Shown here in pieces: positions 13,028 to 26,859 of a stretch of 64,000 bases of DNA. The position numbers and the translations under genes were made by a program. The notes beneath the pieces were generated by a model that ran no database searches, was not told the origin of the DNA, and was given only the letters and a program-made list of their open reading frames with translations. The DNA comes from Melanocharis versteri (Eukaryota > Chordata > Aves > Passeriformes > Melanocharitidae). Positions within the stretch are counted from its first letter, which is position 1. The number at the start of each line of letters is the position of its first letter. The DNA is taken from assembly GCA_013397845.1 (NCBI GenBank), contig VZTG01005436.1:2847638-2911637 (forward strand), written 5' to 3'.

Positions 13028-16000
13028 GGGTATTTGAAGTATTTAAGGGCGTTTGGAAGCTAGTTATGGAAACCATTACATGCCTTTCCTAGATGCTGTA
13101 CCGAGGAACTACTTGCCGTGGAAAAATGTAACCGAAAGTATTATTGGTAGAGCTCACATACTGCCTATGCTTAACATGATATTTATCTACAAGATTTTAC
13201 ATAAAGATAGGCAGTCACACTCAGGAATCTTAAATCCTTTTCCTTTGATTTTCCTGTGGCTGACAGTTGAGAATTTATGTGGACACAGAATGTAAATCAG
13301 TCTTGAAGGCAAAGTTTGTATGCTCGTTTTAAGAAATGTTTAAAACAGTAGATACATTTATCATGTGGCCAGCTTCTGCAGAGATGCTACTTATTTGGCA
13401 ACTTTAAAGCAGTGTTTTGGTTTGATGGCATAATGCTTTTATCTATAATTATTTCCAGGTAATAAATTTGATACGGAGGGTTAAATTGCTTGTGAATAAT
13501 TGATAAATAATATCATATTACAGTACATCTGATAAACCAAGGTAAATGTTTTATTGTCTCAGGCACACATGTTAGTCTTCTAGGAACGCAGACATAAAAA
13601 ATACCTAAATACTCCTCTGGGTTGTTTCAGAGCAGTGCATGAACATATTTGACAACACCGGAAGCCACACAAATAAGTCATCATCGGTAACTCCAAAACA
13701 AGAAGTATGCTGCTGTTGTAGCCAAAGTACAACTGAGGTGGTTTTAATTTTTTTTGCCATGACATTTGGAATATTAGTTGTGAGTAAACACATTTGTAAA
13801 CAGCACAGAGCGGCACCAGGGAGCAGAGACACCACAAACCATCTGTACGATCGTTCTCAGCACAGCACCACACCACACAGCTACTGAAAGTTTCCTTTCC
13901 CAGCTTCTTGTACTTCTGATTGTCAGCGTTGCTTTTTTTACCCTTTCTTTCAGTCATGATCTGAGGAACTGTATTATATCTTGAACTGGAGTGACCAGAC
14001 TTGGAGACTTCAGAGAATCACATCATTGCAATCCCGACAGCTGCTTTTAATTGCAGATAATGTGGCTGCATTTTAAAATAGAAAATTAGGACAAGCAGTC
14101 ACATCACTTGCATTTACTATATCTTTTTGCCAGATGAGGCAATTAGGGTTTTTTCATTTTAAACTATCCAAGAATGTCTTAGAAAGTTATCAAAACATAT
14201 GGATATGCATAGAGCAGCTTCAGATTCCACTCAAGGAAATTATAGCAGTTATATAGTCAGCATTTAGTCACGCATTTGCTTGCAGTCTGGACAGAGATAG
14301 AAAGAAGGAAAGCAGTGAAAGGAAACAGATAAGCCTAGGAAGGAAGGGGACAGCACCAGAGGTCCCAATCTCATTAAGGGAAAATCTGGTGTTTCCTTTT
14401 CCTTCCACTGGTTAATAACTAGTGCTGCAAATTTATTTAGTGGAAACTGTAAATATGCTACGGGTATTTTGGATTCATCTTTAGCAATGCAGCCCAGGTT
14501 TTGATTATATAGTACAGGTACAGGATAAGGATGCACAGACTTAATACTTTTAAGTCCAAGGAGAGAAGTCCTTAATTCTTTATTTCAGTCCCATTTGGGT
14601 TCGGCCCTCACTAAAGGTCTTCCAGTTCCGTTCTGGTCCAAGCTCAACAAAACTTCAGAGAGATGGTTTGGTTCTATTCCAGTTTTTAGGACAAATACAT
14701 ACATATATTTTATATATATTTGAGCCAGTTTGGTGCCAACTCAATGCCCCAGTAACTGTTTAAATCTCAAAGCTAACCATGTAGATTAAAAAAGTATTTC
14801 CTAGACTTTGCAGATCAGTGGACCACAGTCAATCCTGTATATCAGTGTCCTCAGACTTTTAGTCTTAAAAGCTTGTTCTGTCTGGTTCTGCAGATTGAGG
14901 GGCCATCAGTAATCATCAGGCCACACTTTTAAGGACTGCTGAATTCAGGGTCACGAGTCCAAATCTGTGGAAACCAAGCTGAGCAATATCTCTTCTGACG
15001 ATGCTATTCACTTTACATGTGGGTTATTCTAGGTCATAATCCCAGATTTTTATATTCATTATATACTTTTTAAAAGCTCACTTAAAAGTCACAAACCTTT
15101 TTAGAAACTGTACCAGAGTAATGAGATTTTTTAAAAATGCATTTGAGAGGATCCTTTATGCTAATTAGAATCAAGTCATATCCAAGCGTGTGTGTATTTT
15201 GTTTTTACAGTTTGTTTCTCTAGTTTGTTTTCTGCTGATAACAAGAGGTCAAATGTGTTCTTAAAACTGGCGCAACCAGATTTAATCTATTAGGATTATG
15301 CTGTTTTCAGTGGTCTGCAGGACAGCATTCCAGCTTTAGGGACAAAAAAAATAGGAGCCTCTACATTTGTTTATTAAAAACACATCTAATCGGTTAAATC
15401 TCTCACAAAACCTCAGAAATTAAGAAGAGAAAAGAGAAAGATAGCTTGTATGCTTGCCTGCCAGTTTTAGAAAGAAGAGCACATAAAACATTTCTGTGAG
15501 CGATGTGTCTCAAAACCAGTGTTAAAAGGTAAGGCAGGGTGAGACAAAGCAGGAGGCCTGAAGGCCACATGAGGGTCTTGCAAGCTGTTGCTGTCCACTG
15601 CTGTCCCAGGTGATTACCCCTTCCCTTCCTCCCTCTTCTCTTCTCTTCCTCCTCACCCTGGTCCCCATTGCACTCCCCTTGGCAGCCGTGGGCCTTCGTG
15701 ATGCCAGCATCCAAATCTCCTATGCCAGTCACTGAAAACCTGGCTGATGCCAAGGAAGGTAAGGGTTTGGTATAGAAAGTTTGCCCAAAATTTAGGCATG
15801 CTGTGCTGGATGCTGGCAGGATTTGAGGGCACTTGGTGGTCAGTTGGGAAGGGGCATCGCTCTTCAGGTGGCATTTGCTACTAGAAAAGTGATTCCTTAT
15901 CACTCCTAAAAGAAGATGATGGGCAGGACTGAAGCACATCACTGAAAGGGATCTGCCCTTGGGCTGCTGCATAATTGTTCTGGTACATCATAACTTCCAT

Positions 16001-19000
16001 TCATTTAAATAATAAAGACTTTAAATTAAATGCAGATCAAAGAGAGGAATTAATATAAAATATAGGTGACACATCATGAACTTCTTTAAAAGTAGTATTT
16101 TATTAAAAGGCACGTCCAGCATGTAGGTAAAACATAGCACAGAAAGTTTTAAAGCATCTTAAAACATGGGGTTTAAAGTGACCCTGTAGTGTCTATACAT
16201 TTACATTTGTTTCCATAATAAAAGTAAGAGTTTATTAGCAGTACTGCAGTGAATTCTTAGTGCTGTTTACTATGATACAAATAATCCCTAGCAAAAAGTT
16301 GAATGAGGAATAGTTATAAAAAGGAAGCAGGCATCAAATGCAAAACTTTTGTATGCATTTCATTTTTAAAATTAATTTTAAAAATTGTAATAAAAAACTT
16401 GCAGTTAATATTTGCAAAACATGACTCAGTATTTCTCAGAATTTTTAGTCCTTTAAATGTATGAAGTAATGTAGTTCTCTATTTCTAAGTTTAATTTAAA
16501 GATGCTTTGAGGAGACAGATGAAATACTGCAAGCCTCTTATTATTTATTATTTATTCCAGGCTTATGAAATTATTTTTTAAATGTAAAGCACCATTTTAT
16601 TAATGTGAGAACAAACAAAATTCACTAATTAACCTGAAAATCAAACATTGGCAAATAACTAAAATTAATTAAACATTGAAGTCTGAAACCTTTTCATAAA
16701 ACCAACTTATTTTATTTGCAAATTACAGCATACGAAATGGTTTTCTAACATTTTAGATAAAAGACGGAAAGGTTGCTTTTATTTAGGGGGAGAATAGCTA
16801 TTGCTTTTTGTAATCTTCTGTTGCTTTCCCAGGATTTGAACTGGACAAACCCATATACAATACCTATATTTTGAAAGGTTCTTACTTCAGGGTTAGACTT
16901 CAGAAGCTAGTAATGATACATGGAATGTTTTCACAGATAGCCTATCAGGAGATTTGCCGCTGCTTATACTTTTCCCATACGTCCTGTTTTCAAACAAAAA
17001 ATACGCTTTGATTAAAAATTCACTTGATCTATTTTGTTCCCTTTCAAAATGAAACCTGCCTGCCTGCAGGCTAATGAAGCATCCTGCAGCAGGTACTGCA
17101 TCCTCTATCAGGGCAGTTAAGAGAAACAGATGAATTTCCAGAAAACAGTTATCTTCTCACAGACAACACACGTCTGAAGCACTTTAGCTCAGGAAGGAGC
17201 TGTGCCACGTCCACTGCAATCTAGTTAGACAAGGATCTCGCTTTCCTAACTTACTTACTTCTCTTTTTTTAGCAGTGTGGCCAGTCAAAGATACTGCCCT
17301 CATTGCAGCTTAAATTCCTATCAGTGTTAATTTTCACCCCATGCTGAGAAATTACGGAATGTTGAGTCCACTGCCCACTTTACACATGTATAAATTGCAG
17401 CTCAGTCTTGAACAGTGCTCCTCCTACAGAAAATGAGCCAGCTCAAAATCCCTTGAACAGTAAGAGTTGATCCACAACTTATTCTGCCCTCCAGATGTGT
17501 CAAACAGCACCCTGGGTAAGAAAAAAGCAAATGTATGTAATACGGGTGTCCAGAGCAATCTCTCAAATTTGGAGATTCCCCCTGAGGCAGAGTGTGAGTA
17601 CAGCGACTCAGCTGAACAGATCCTATTTCAGGGCTGCAACCTAAAGAGATACAGTTAAATTGTAACAACGCGTTTTGAAAGGGGATATTTGTGGCTTTCA
17701 GCTACCAGATTTACAACTACTTTTCATGAAACTCCTGTTATCAAGCCTGATCCAAATAACTTCAGAAGAAGAATTTGCACTGGGCTTTGAATCTTCCCCA
17801 TGTCTAACATACCTCTGCATTTACTATTTGTTAACCAACAGCACACCAAATCGCAAACCTCAGCTATGAAACACCAATTATAGAACAATTTGACTGGAAT
17901 CAAAGGGATTTACTTACATAAACCCTGCCCTCCAGTGAAAGAAAAATCTAGTCAGAAGCATTGAATTTGTTTGTTTGGGGGTTTTTTTAGTGTATTTTGT
18001 TCTTTGCAGCACTCACCACTAAACTTTTCCTGGATATTATCTGTTTGAAGTTTTTCCTACTAGATGCCAGCTTGTTCCTTATGCTAATATAAATAGCTTT
18101 TGCTCTAGCATTATATTCCTCCTTAATACCATAGAAAGGAGTGGTATTATTTTGGTATTTCAGTTCCTGGAAAAATAATGGCTCCGGTTCTGGAAGAAAA
18201 CAAAATGAAACACAGGTGCAATCCCTTTTTAAAAATAGAATGTAAGTAGAATAAAATATACAATTTATCAGGCAGATTAAGCAGCATAATTATGGTGATA
18301 TATTTTTGTATTTCTATAGACTTTCTCAGAGGCACTGGCTACTTTAAAGCCCTGTAGATAACCTGATTAATAAACACAGTTAATCCCTCTCCTGCTTGGT
18401 AACCCTGGCACCAGGACAGACTGAGTTTGCTATAAGCTAATTTTTTTTTCTCGAAATTGAATTATCTAGCCAGACATTGTCTATATATGGATTCAAACTG
18501 TACTGATACTAGTTATTCCCCTAGACTTTTAATCTCTATTAATACACCTTTCAGCATTTTACTCAGCCAGGTGGTTAGTTATTTGATACACCTTGTGAGA
18601 AAGTGCCACCTCTCACAGGAGCTGCTGGCTTTTCCGTGTTCTTTCCCTTTAGTCCCTACTCAGACATGAAAGCCAGACAAGTAATTCCCTCCTTAGAAAG
18701 CAGAATAGTTCCTCATCTTGTTCCTGGCAGCTGTGTTTCACCTGGCTTGTAGTGTGCCCTCTCTCTAAGACAGGGGATAAGGACCAGTGGTGGTCAGCAC
18801 CTGATACCCTTCATGGCCCCGGGCAGCATCAGCTCTGTCTCCCCATTCCTTTGACTGATATTCAGCCTATTGTAGAAATTACCCAATTTTAGCAATACTG
18901 TGCCAAATCGCCATGTTGCTGTAAAGCGAGCTCAGACCGTGGTGACTGAAGTTATGTGTCAGTGGAATGTTGTTTCCAGGCATTTTCAGTCATGCTAATG

Positions 19001-22000
19001 GCTAAGCAAAATACTGAGACCTGCTGAATCTAATGCTAATAGAGAAATGTTTTTCAGCAGCTAGGCTGAGATGCAAAGCAGCATGTCATCCCCACTTCGT
19101 GTATACAGAGTTAACCAGCTCAGACCTTTCAACTAATTTCTACGTATTCTATTTGGAATTTATTTGGTTTAGATAGTAAAAGTTTCATTAATTTCTATAT
19201 TTTTAAAATAAAAGTTGTCCTTTCAATGAAGTTTTTTTATTGTTATTGAGAGTTAGCAATACAATTTTTAGAATCCCTCAAGCCATTGTTTCCTCTAGCA
19301 GTAAATATGATACCTAGACTTGCTTCAATGACCGCAAAAGCAGAAATTTTATTTTATTTTATTTTAAATGACTCTTATATATGATACCCGTGTCTAAAGA
19401 TATCTCTTCCCATTTCCATTATGTGTTTTGTCTTAAGGAAATCAAAGCCCTGGTACCACTTAACTTACTTTCCACTAGAACCTAAGATTATAGCCAAATG
19501 AAAAATCAATAGGGTTGTTATCAGGAGTACAAGAAAAAGCTCTTGATTAGAGCATGTAAGTAAAAAAAGTTTTTTAAACAATCTTTAGCAAGGTAATTTA
19601 CCTGCAGAAACATTTTGCTAAAACATAAGGGTTGGCTAAGGTACAGAAATTCACACAACTACAGAACTCTGTCCTCCCCGTCATATGTAGATTCCATTTT
19701 CTCAAGGTGATGAGACTTAGTAAGAGTTTCATTATAAAGCTCCGCCATTTCTAGTGGAGGAGTAAATTCCTCATTGTTTTAAGATATGAAAAAACCCTCT
19801 ATCCCCCATATTCTAGTGAACAATTTTTCCTGCTTGCTAATAATTTTATATTGTTTATCTAGAATGTAGTTACATAAAATATAATTAGGACAATACTGAC
19901 AAGATCAGATTAAAATAAAATTATTTTTAATGCACTGGGTGCAGCTGCTTGGTTACATTCCCACTCTACCCATTCATCTTGTACTCAAACCATTTTCTGT
20001 CTCTGGTGATAATACTACCAGCAGGAAGATACTCATACAACTAAAATGCTGCCCTAGTTTACACTTCTGCTAGGTTTAGTGCTAAACTAAATACTGTCAC
20101 CAATTCCATTTTCATCATTCATCTTGCAATTATGTTTGTTTTGGTTGTGTTTTTTAATCATTGCCTTTTAGGATTGTAGGATTCTCAGTTTTCCTTTAAT
20201 TAAAGTGAAGAGGTTTTCTAACATTCCAGGTATAAACGGGAAAATCTGAAACCCCAAGACTCAAAAAACCAAACCAACACATAGGGTGAAAAACAGGCTT
20301 AGGATTAAAGTCCTTATCATGATTTTTGGTTGACTCATGGGCATTGAACCTGTGGAACTGGCTTTGCTGAACACTCTGTATCAGCAATTCAAGATGATAT
20401 ATATCAGTTAGAAGTAATTTTTATAATCCGAAGGGCCAGCAATTTAAAAACTAGTGCTGCAAACAAGCTACAGCATCCATAAAGTAAAGAAAAAGGCACT
20501 GAAAGTATTTTTAGATGTTCGAACAGCATGTCTGAAAATTCACAAAGTCTACATGCAAGATCTTTGTACCGCTGAAATCTAATCATGTTCTATTATCAGA
20601 TTTTTTCTACCAGAACAAGTCATTCCTCTGTGCTGCATTAGAAAGAAGCCGAGCTTTCAGCAAGCTGTACTGTGGTTTAGTTTTACTAGTGCAATGCATC
20701 AACCCTCGGACTGGCATCCCAATGAGGACAAGAGCTGTGCTTTCATACGAAGAGGACTAGTTCCCCCTCCAGTCTGTTTAAAATATTGTTCACAGCTTCG
20801 AGCACACCAGAGTTACAGACCCTACTTTTCCTCACAGGAACTAATACAAATGATACAAAGTCCGGGTCAATATGCTCAATATTTGATGACTTGATTCCAC
20901 ATCACAGTAACTAATCTTGATTAGTTACAGGAGCCACCACCTTTCACTTTGCCAGCACTCCTTGTCCTCAGCCTGCCATTTGCCCTTGTGCTTTGGAGAA
21001 CTGTTATTAAAAAAACCAGCAAGCTTCCCTGCATCTGCCCCTTGTTGTTCCTCAGAGCTTGGCTCTGCTGTGGGGTACACTTGGCCTGTGACTGCTTACA
21101 TAGTCTGCCAACAGCAAGCCATAAATTATTTCTTATATTTGCAACATAGCAGTCTCATTGCACCCAAAAGCTCTTATCTTCTCAGTCTGCTTGCTCCAGC
21201 ACTGGTATTCATGATTTTAAACCCCCGAGGATTTATTTTAAAGGTCCTTAGTACAGTGTGTTTACCATTGAGACCCCAAGTGTATCACCCTGGCTGAAAA
21301 GGCACAGTAGTAGAATGTTAACACAGCAGCAGATTAGAGTATTTGTGACTGTGATAGAAGTTATTCCATATAGCAGTTCTCTCACCACAAGGTAGAGCTA
21401 GACAAGAACTGTAAGAAAACATTCATCAGAATGAAACGTGTTCCCAGGAACACAGTTTTTTGACAGGCTCTGCTCACAGGAAAACCTCCTCAGCCTAAGA
21501 GTGGCAGATCCTAGCAAGACTGATGACAAGAACCGTGTAATTATGACACATACCTAGAATACAAGAGCTCTTTGGGCATGGGAACAAAAGAGTGGTCACC
21601 ATGTAATGTGAAAAACTTCCAAATACACTTTGGCGAGACATGGGGAAAATTTTACATAACAAAATATTTCAGTTTGTTTTTCAGGAAAAAACTCCCCCCA
21701 TTTCTATACTAAAGCTTGGGTTGAAAATGGGACAGAAAATTCAAGCCATGGAGGAGGAGAAACCCACCTTTTCCACAGGAAGAACAAGAACATATCAAGG
21801 ATATGTCATACCAATGATCTAGACACTCTGCCTCAGGTTCTTGGTGCCTTCTTTTTCTCAATGACTCTGCCACTCATTTCTGTCAGCACGTTACAGACAA
21901 AACTGAGTGTATAACACTGGGAGTTTAGACGCAACAAATAAGCTGTTCGGTGCCCCAGAGTTTATGAGAAGGGACAGACCATCTTGACAGTACAATAGAG

Positions 22001-22570
22001 CAGTTAATCACAAGGAAAGCAAGATTATTTTATGTTGTTTCTATTTCAGCCTGGGCAAAGGTAGATTACAGCAAGTCTTGACAACCCTCCTTGTTCAAGC
22101 ACAGGTCCTTGCTTTAATTAACAAATAAGCTAGGGAAACAATTGAAACTATTAATTTGTTGACTAAGGATGAGTCTATGTCCTTGTTTCTCTCTTTACTG
22201 GTCTCCTATAATTCTCATCCTGTGTATTTCTTCTATTAAATACTTTACATTTAGACTGAAGAATGGGTAGTGAGGGTCTCAGTCCCCTCTTCCTGCTTGG
22301 AAGACTACTGTAACAGAAAAAACAATGTCCTATGCTAATACCTAGCTACAGGAATTCAGCAGGCAGCCTCTAAGCCACTAATCTGAATGTAATCCAGCTA
22401 TACTTTTGAGCAGCACCACAAAGGCAAAGCAGGGGTATTCATCCTCACTGATACATGTGCATGTATCTGAGTATTAGCTGGGAAATTATATAAGTTCCTA
22501 TATAAGAGCACTGTTTCCTGAATAGTAGCAAATCCATACATACAAAGATTGGGAGATTGTTGTGCAATTT
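13028..22570. other. CRADD-SOCS2 intergenic region, no gene seen
   Basis: About 9.5 kb of mostly AT-rich sequence. No open frame shows recognisable domains or paired splice sites. The largest, 15403-15972 on the minus strand (189 codons), has a low-complexity basic stretch and no recognisable family. Short simple repeats occur, such as a TTTTA run near 19350. I see nothing else I can support. Confidence 0.5.
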
Positions 22571-22577
22571 GATTTAC

Positions 22578-22583
22578 TTTATT
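22578..22583 (-). terminator. Distal SOCS2 poly(A) signal candidate
   Basis: AATAAA on the minus strand about 980 bp after the SOCS2 stop codon. It would give a 3' UTR of about 1 kb. Whether it is used is not known. Confidence 0.4.
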
Positions 22584-23282
22584 GAGTAATCATCTGATAG
22601 CTACAATGGTGAATTGAAGTAAAAAAAAAAAAAAAACCAGAAAGAAAAGAATAAAGAAAAAAAAGGAAAACCAACCCCCTCAAAAAAAAATCCACATCAT
22701 ATTTCCCGTATTTTGGGAAACAGGTTGAGGAAAACATTCTACACTGTAGAAGACACATGTAACTGCTGATATCCATGTTTTGATATTGGAACTGCAAGTC
22801 TGAAGCATATAGTTCTAAAGCCTCAACCAAAAGAGGCTTAATAATAGTAGCATGGATACATCACCACTGTGAAGATGTTAGCATGTTAAGGATTCTGGGA
22901 TACCAGTCTGGTATAATCAGCAATATAGTGGGTTCCTGTGAAAGATGTGGCATTTCTTCTTAAGGTCAGCTTTCAGAGAACTTTTAAAAACAACATTTTA
23001 GACTGATTACTTACAGTACTCCTTTGCTTGCAGAAAAGCAGGAGAACAGTTCAATAAAAACTGAATAGATAATCACTTTTTTGACTGGATTTGGTTAGTT
23101 GCATAACTTTAGCAAGATTATCACAGTGTGATCTAGTTAAGCTTTTAGGATTATATGAACACCAGCACCAAATTAATCTTGGAATCCGACAACTGAGATA
23201 CTTGTGAACTCTCATACGTCTATGACCACTTAGCTGTCTCTCCCGGTCCCACTGCTTCAGTAAGCATTTCATAGTGCAGCAT

Positions 23283-23288
23283 TTTATT
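23283..23288 (-). terminator. Proximal SOCS2 poly(A) signal candidate
   Basis: AATAAA on the minus strand about 270 bp after the SOCS2 stop. It is an alternative to the distal signal near 22580. Confidence 0.4.
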
Positions 23289-23560
23289 GACAAAGCAACA
23301 TAATCTGGACAGATTCCTGGCTTCTCTCTCCTTGCAAGAATAGCATGCCACCTTGTCGAAACCCCAAGGATGCAAACTGGGATGATTTTACATAAAGTCT
23401 CCCTTTGTAGCATCTGAAATAAAAACCTTTCCCCCAGAACTGCCACTGTTTTGATAGTGAATTCCATGCCGAGTTGTACAACTGGTTACTCAGTTCTTTG
23501 GCTGATATTAAGAATTGCATTCAAAAGTTACTCTGTGTTAGAGGCATTTAGAAAATATAT

Positions 23561-24009
23561 TTATACCTGGTATTGATACTCTTTCAAATACTCTTTTAGT
23601 CTTGTTGGTAATGGCAGCTCCCAGATCTGATTTGTGCTCTTGTTTATAGCTATTCTGCAGCGGTGTTGCAGAGACGGAGCAGACGTATAGAGGGGTTTGT
23701 TCAAGTAAAGATGAACTGTTCCATTTGAAGGTGTTTCAGTTCTATCCTTGCACATAAGAACATAGTACTCAATCAAATGCACAACGCTGTTGAACTGTTT
23801 AAGTCTAGATCTGACACAAGTGATAGAGTCCAGTCTAAACTTGCCATCTTGATATTCTATACGTAGATTGGTCGGTCCCGCTGATGTTTTTACCGATATA
23901 GTCAGTAGATACTCTGAATGTGAGCTATCCCTAACCAAAAAGGTCCCTTCAGGGGCATCCTGTAACCTTTCTTTGGCTTCAGCAACAGTCATGTTGCCCC
24001 AGTACCATC
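23561..24009 (-). CDS. SOCS2: SOCS2 last coding exon: SH2 domain and SOCS box
   Basis: SOCS2 is the substrate-binding subunit of a cullin-5/elongin-B/C ubiquitin ligase. It binds phosphotyrosine sites such as those on the growth-hormone receptor and limits JAK-STAT5 signalling. The exon opens after a TTTTAACAG acceptor with WYWGNMT, the first strand of the SH2 domain. FLVRDSSHSEYLLTI follows, whose Arg is the phosphotyrosine-binding residue, then LRIEYQDGKFRLDSI. The C-terminal SOCS box starts at SLQHRCRIAIN (elongin-binding BC box), continues with LPLP (cullin-5 box) and ends LKEYLKEYQYQV. The exon supplies about 149 residues; mammalian SOCS2 has 198. The missing N-terminus, including the extended-SH2 helix, must come from an upstream exon ending one base into a codon. 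I could not find that exon in the readable sequence; it may lie in the N gap at 26453-26591. Confidence 0.97.
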
Positions 24010-24239
24010 CTGTTAAAAGATGAGAGAAAGAAGGGATTTGTTTATTCCTGTTTGTTTAAAAAGCTGCTCTCTGGCTGATGTACTTCTAGTCACTCATTTC
24101 TTTTGCTGTTTGAAAGCTCAAGTCCTGCAGGCACAGTAAATTTTTATTTGCTATTTAAATTCATTTGTTTTACAATGCGTCTCGTTTTGACAGAGCCTTC
24201 CAGGTCACTTTTTATTTCCATATCTATGCACAAACTTTC
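24010..24239 (-). other. SOCS2 intron beside the last exon
   Basis: Ordinary AT-rich intron sequence between the SH2 exon acceptor and the edge of the CpG island. No feature was seen apart from the polypyrimidine tract. Confidence 0.6.
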
Positions 24240-26790
24240 CCTTAGCGTCCTGCGGGGCCGATACCGGAGCCGCCGACCCGGCGGGCCGCCCCTGAAGCAG
24301 CAGGGGCGCGTCCCGCGGCTCCCCGCTGCTCTCCCGCCGGGGCCAGCGCCGCGTCCGCAAGGCACGGGCTGGCAGCCCGCGGAACGCCCGCTTTGGGTAA
24401 CTCTGAGTAGGCTGCTGTTGAAATGAGCTTTGTCTAGCGATCGAAAGCAGAGGGATAAGAACACAACTTCGGCGAGGTAGCTGCGGTCCTGACGCGGCTG
24501 CGATGAAGACAAAAAGCCCTTCCCTCCGCCCGCAGCCAAGCCCCGCGTCCTGCGGGGCCGTGCGAGCCGCCGCCTCGCCGGCGAGGGGAGCGCAGGTACG
24601 CGGGGCCGAGGGGATGCGGCGCCGCGGCCGCCNCGGCGGCGGCGGGCGCGGCCCCGCTCGCACGCAGGTCGGGGGCTGCCGGCAGGAGAGGGCTCCGCTT
24701 CGCCGCCGCGGGGTTCAGCGCCGCGCTGGGTGCATGGTCCCGGCCCCCAGCCCGGGCGCCGCCTGCGAGCCGAGAGAGCGTGGTTAGCGGCGAGCCCCGC
24801 GAGAGGCGCTCCCGACGCAGAGCGTGGTTCTGGCGATCCCGCTTCGGAACTTCCCAGCATCCAGAGGAGGGACCCGAGGCGAGCGATCACCTCCCGGCGG
24901 AGCGGGGGAGGGACATCTCCTCCCCCCCGCCGCCCAGCCTGTCCTCGGCTCCTCTCCGCCGGGGACTCGGCGAAGGCGGCGGCCCGAGAAGGTGGTCTCG
25001 CTTTATTGCAAAGGCGAACCCGCTGATGCCCCGTTCCCTCGGCTGGGGCAGGCGAGCCCGGCCGGCAGCTCTGGGACTTTTGGGGCGGGAGGAGGTCGTG
25101 GGGAAGAACCGAGCACGTAAAGGTATGAGAGAGGAGGGGTAACCAGCAGAGCGGGGCAGAGGTCCCAGCCCCGGCGCTGCCCGGGTTCCCCGCTGCGGTG
25201 CGTACGAACGGTACGGTAACGCCTTTCAGGAAGGTCATCCGCGAATTCGTGCCTCTAGGAACGGGAGCCCGGCGTGGGCCGTGCTCCCGGGGTGGGAGAC
25301 CTCCTCTCGGGCAGCGGCGTACCCGAGGAGCTGCTAAGCGGGTGCGCCGGCAGCGCCGGCTCCGGGGGCTCGCCGGCCGCTTGGGAACGGAAGGGGCAGC
25401 GCGGTGGAGGACGCGATATAATTAGCGCGGGGCAGGAAATATGCTTTTCCCGCTCCATTAAATGCTGATATTAGGGGGAAAAAAACAATCTTTCCTTTTG
25501 GCTGAAGGCAACGGGAGGGACAAAAAGAGCCTCTTCTCTCCTGGAGCACCGTCACATCAGGAGCGACACAAAGCCGGGCAGTACCAGCGAGGGGGAGCCT
25601 AGCCGGCTTGGCCGGAGCAGGGGGACGGGGCTCACGGGGAAGACCAGGAGCCCCCCGCCGGTGCTTGCGAACCGGGCAGTCTCTGCCTCCGGGTGCGCAG
25701 TAGCCGCCAGGTGGGGGGTTATGCTGTGGTGGTTCCTCCCCTAACAAGTTCCGCGGCGGAGCTCAGAAACTTTTCCAAATTAAACCGTAGTGGCAACTGA
25801 TAGGGTGCTCTGACGGGTTTCTATCCCAACATATGCAGGCATACACGCGGGAACCCCTCGCTAAAGCCCATCCCCTCCTTCCCCCGCGCAGAAGGTCCGG
25901 CCGCCGGCTCGGGGACCGGGCGCAGGTGCGCCTGTCACCGGAGAGGCTGCGGGCGCGGGGCCGACGAGCGCAGGTGGGAGCAGCCCTGCCAGCGGTGTCC
26001 GGGCGCGACCCCTTGTGAAAGGGAGGCTCCGGGAGCGCTTAGCCGCGAAGCGCCGCCGCCACGGGAGTTCGGTGAGGACGGAAGGCTTGCGAGGCGGTGG
26101 CGGCTGGCTGCAGCCGGCCGTCCTCCGGCCGAGGCGAGGAGCGCCGGAGCAGCCTGCCGTCGGCTGCGGGGGAGCCTCCATCCCAGCGGTCGGCAGCGCC
26201 GCACCGGGAGCGGTGGCTCTCGAAGCGCGGCAGGGCATCGGGCAGAGGGGGGCGACGACAAGGGGACTCACCCGGGCTCGGCGGGAAGGGGCTGGGGCCG
26301 CCGCTGCCGCCGCCTGGAGGTGGGGCGGTCAGGTTGTGCTGGCTCCCGGCGGCGTCGGGAGACCGGGAGGACACAGCACCCGCCGCCGGGGAGAAGCGTC
26401 GAGGCTGTGCTGGGGCGGACAGAGGCTGCCGGAGGAAGATGGTGCTCCTGGGNNNNNNNNNNNNNNNNNNNNNNNNNNNNNNNNNNNNNNNNNNNNNNNN
26501 NNNNNNNNNNNNNNNNNNNNNNNNNNNNNNNNNNNNNNNNNNNNNNNNNNNNNNNNNNNNNNNNNNNNNNNNNNNNNNNNNNNNNNNNNNNTACCTCGTT
26601 GCTACAAACAGCCATTGCCCGCCGATGCGCGCGCCGGTTTCCTCCCCCTCCCCCCCCCTTTTTTAAAATTATTATTATTTTTTTCTAATAACCACGAAGC
26701 TGTTTTTCAGCGTAAAGATGGTTGATTGCGCCGTGGGTGCTGCCCGGTAACCAGCCACCTTTCGCCGCTGCCCCGGCGGCCCCGAGCCGA
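24240..26790 (-). promoter_or_regulatory. Large CpG island, SOCS2 promoter region
   Basis: A roughly 2.5-kb stretch is very rich in CpG and abruptly flanked by AT-rich sequence, starting just upstream of the SOCS2 SH2 exon. The several long open frames here on both strands reflect GC-rich composition and are not credible proteins. A strong minus-strand donor (CCCGG, then GTGAGT) ends a putative exon at 26272; this may be the end of a 5' leader exon that spans the N gap. A single N stands at 24633. The island may also drive a divergent plus-strand transcript, for example the small-protein gene beginning by 29.35 kb. Confidence 0.75.
26453..26591. other. Assembly gap of 139 N in SOCS2 island
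   Basis: A GC drop-out gap. It lies about 2.4 kb upstream of the SH2 exon, a plausible place for the first SOCS2 coding exon, which encodes about 47 residues in human. Confidence 0.98.
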
Positions 26791-26816
26791 CTTTAGAAAG
26801 AGACACACATACAGGG

Positions 26817-26858
26817 AAAAAAAAAAAAAAAGAGAGAGAAAGAAAGAAAGAAAAGAGG
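26817..26858 (+). repeat. Poly(A)/GAAA purine repeat
   Basis: A run of A followed by GAGA and GAAA units at the upstream edge of the SOCS2 CpG island. Confidence 0.8.
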
Positions 26859-26859
26859 G

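Noticed and set aside
24245..24560. 16-base direct repeat GCGTCCTGCGGGGCCG spaced exactly 300 bp
   Set aside because: A single pair in very GC-rich sequence with no extension on either side, most likely chance.
24144..25238. 364-codon minus-strand open frame in the SOCS2 island
   Set aside because: Low-complexity Arg/Pro/Gly/Ala composition from CpG-rich DNA, with no domain. Other frames in the same island are equally open.
26268..26615. Minus-strand frame through the N gap beginning MAVCSNEV as SOCS2 N-terminus
   Set aside because: The donor at 26272 falls in the wrong phase for this frame, and the residues do not resemble the conserved SOCS2 helix.
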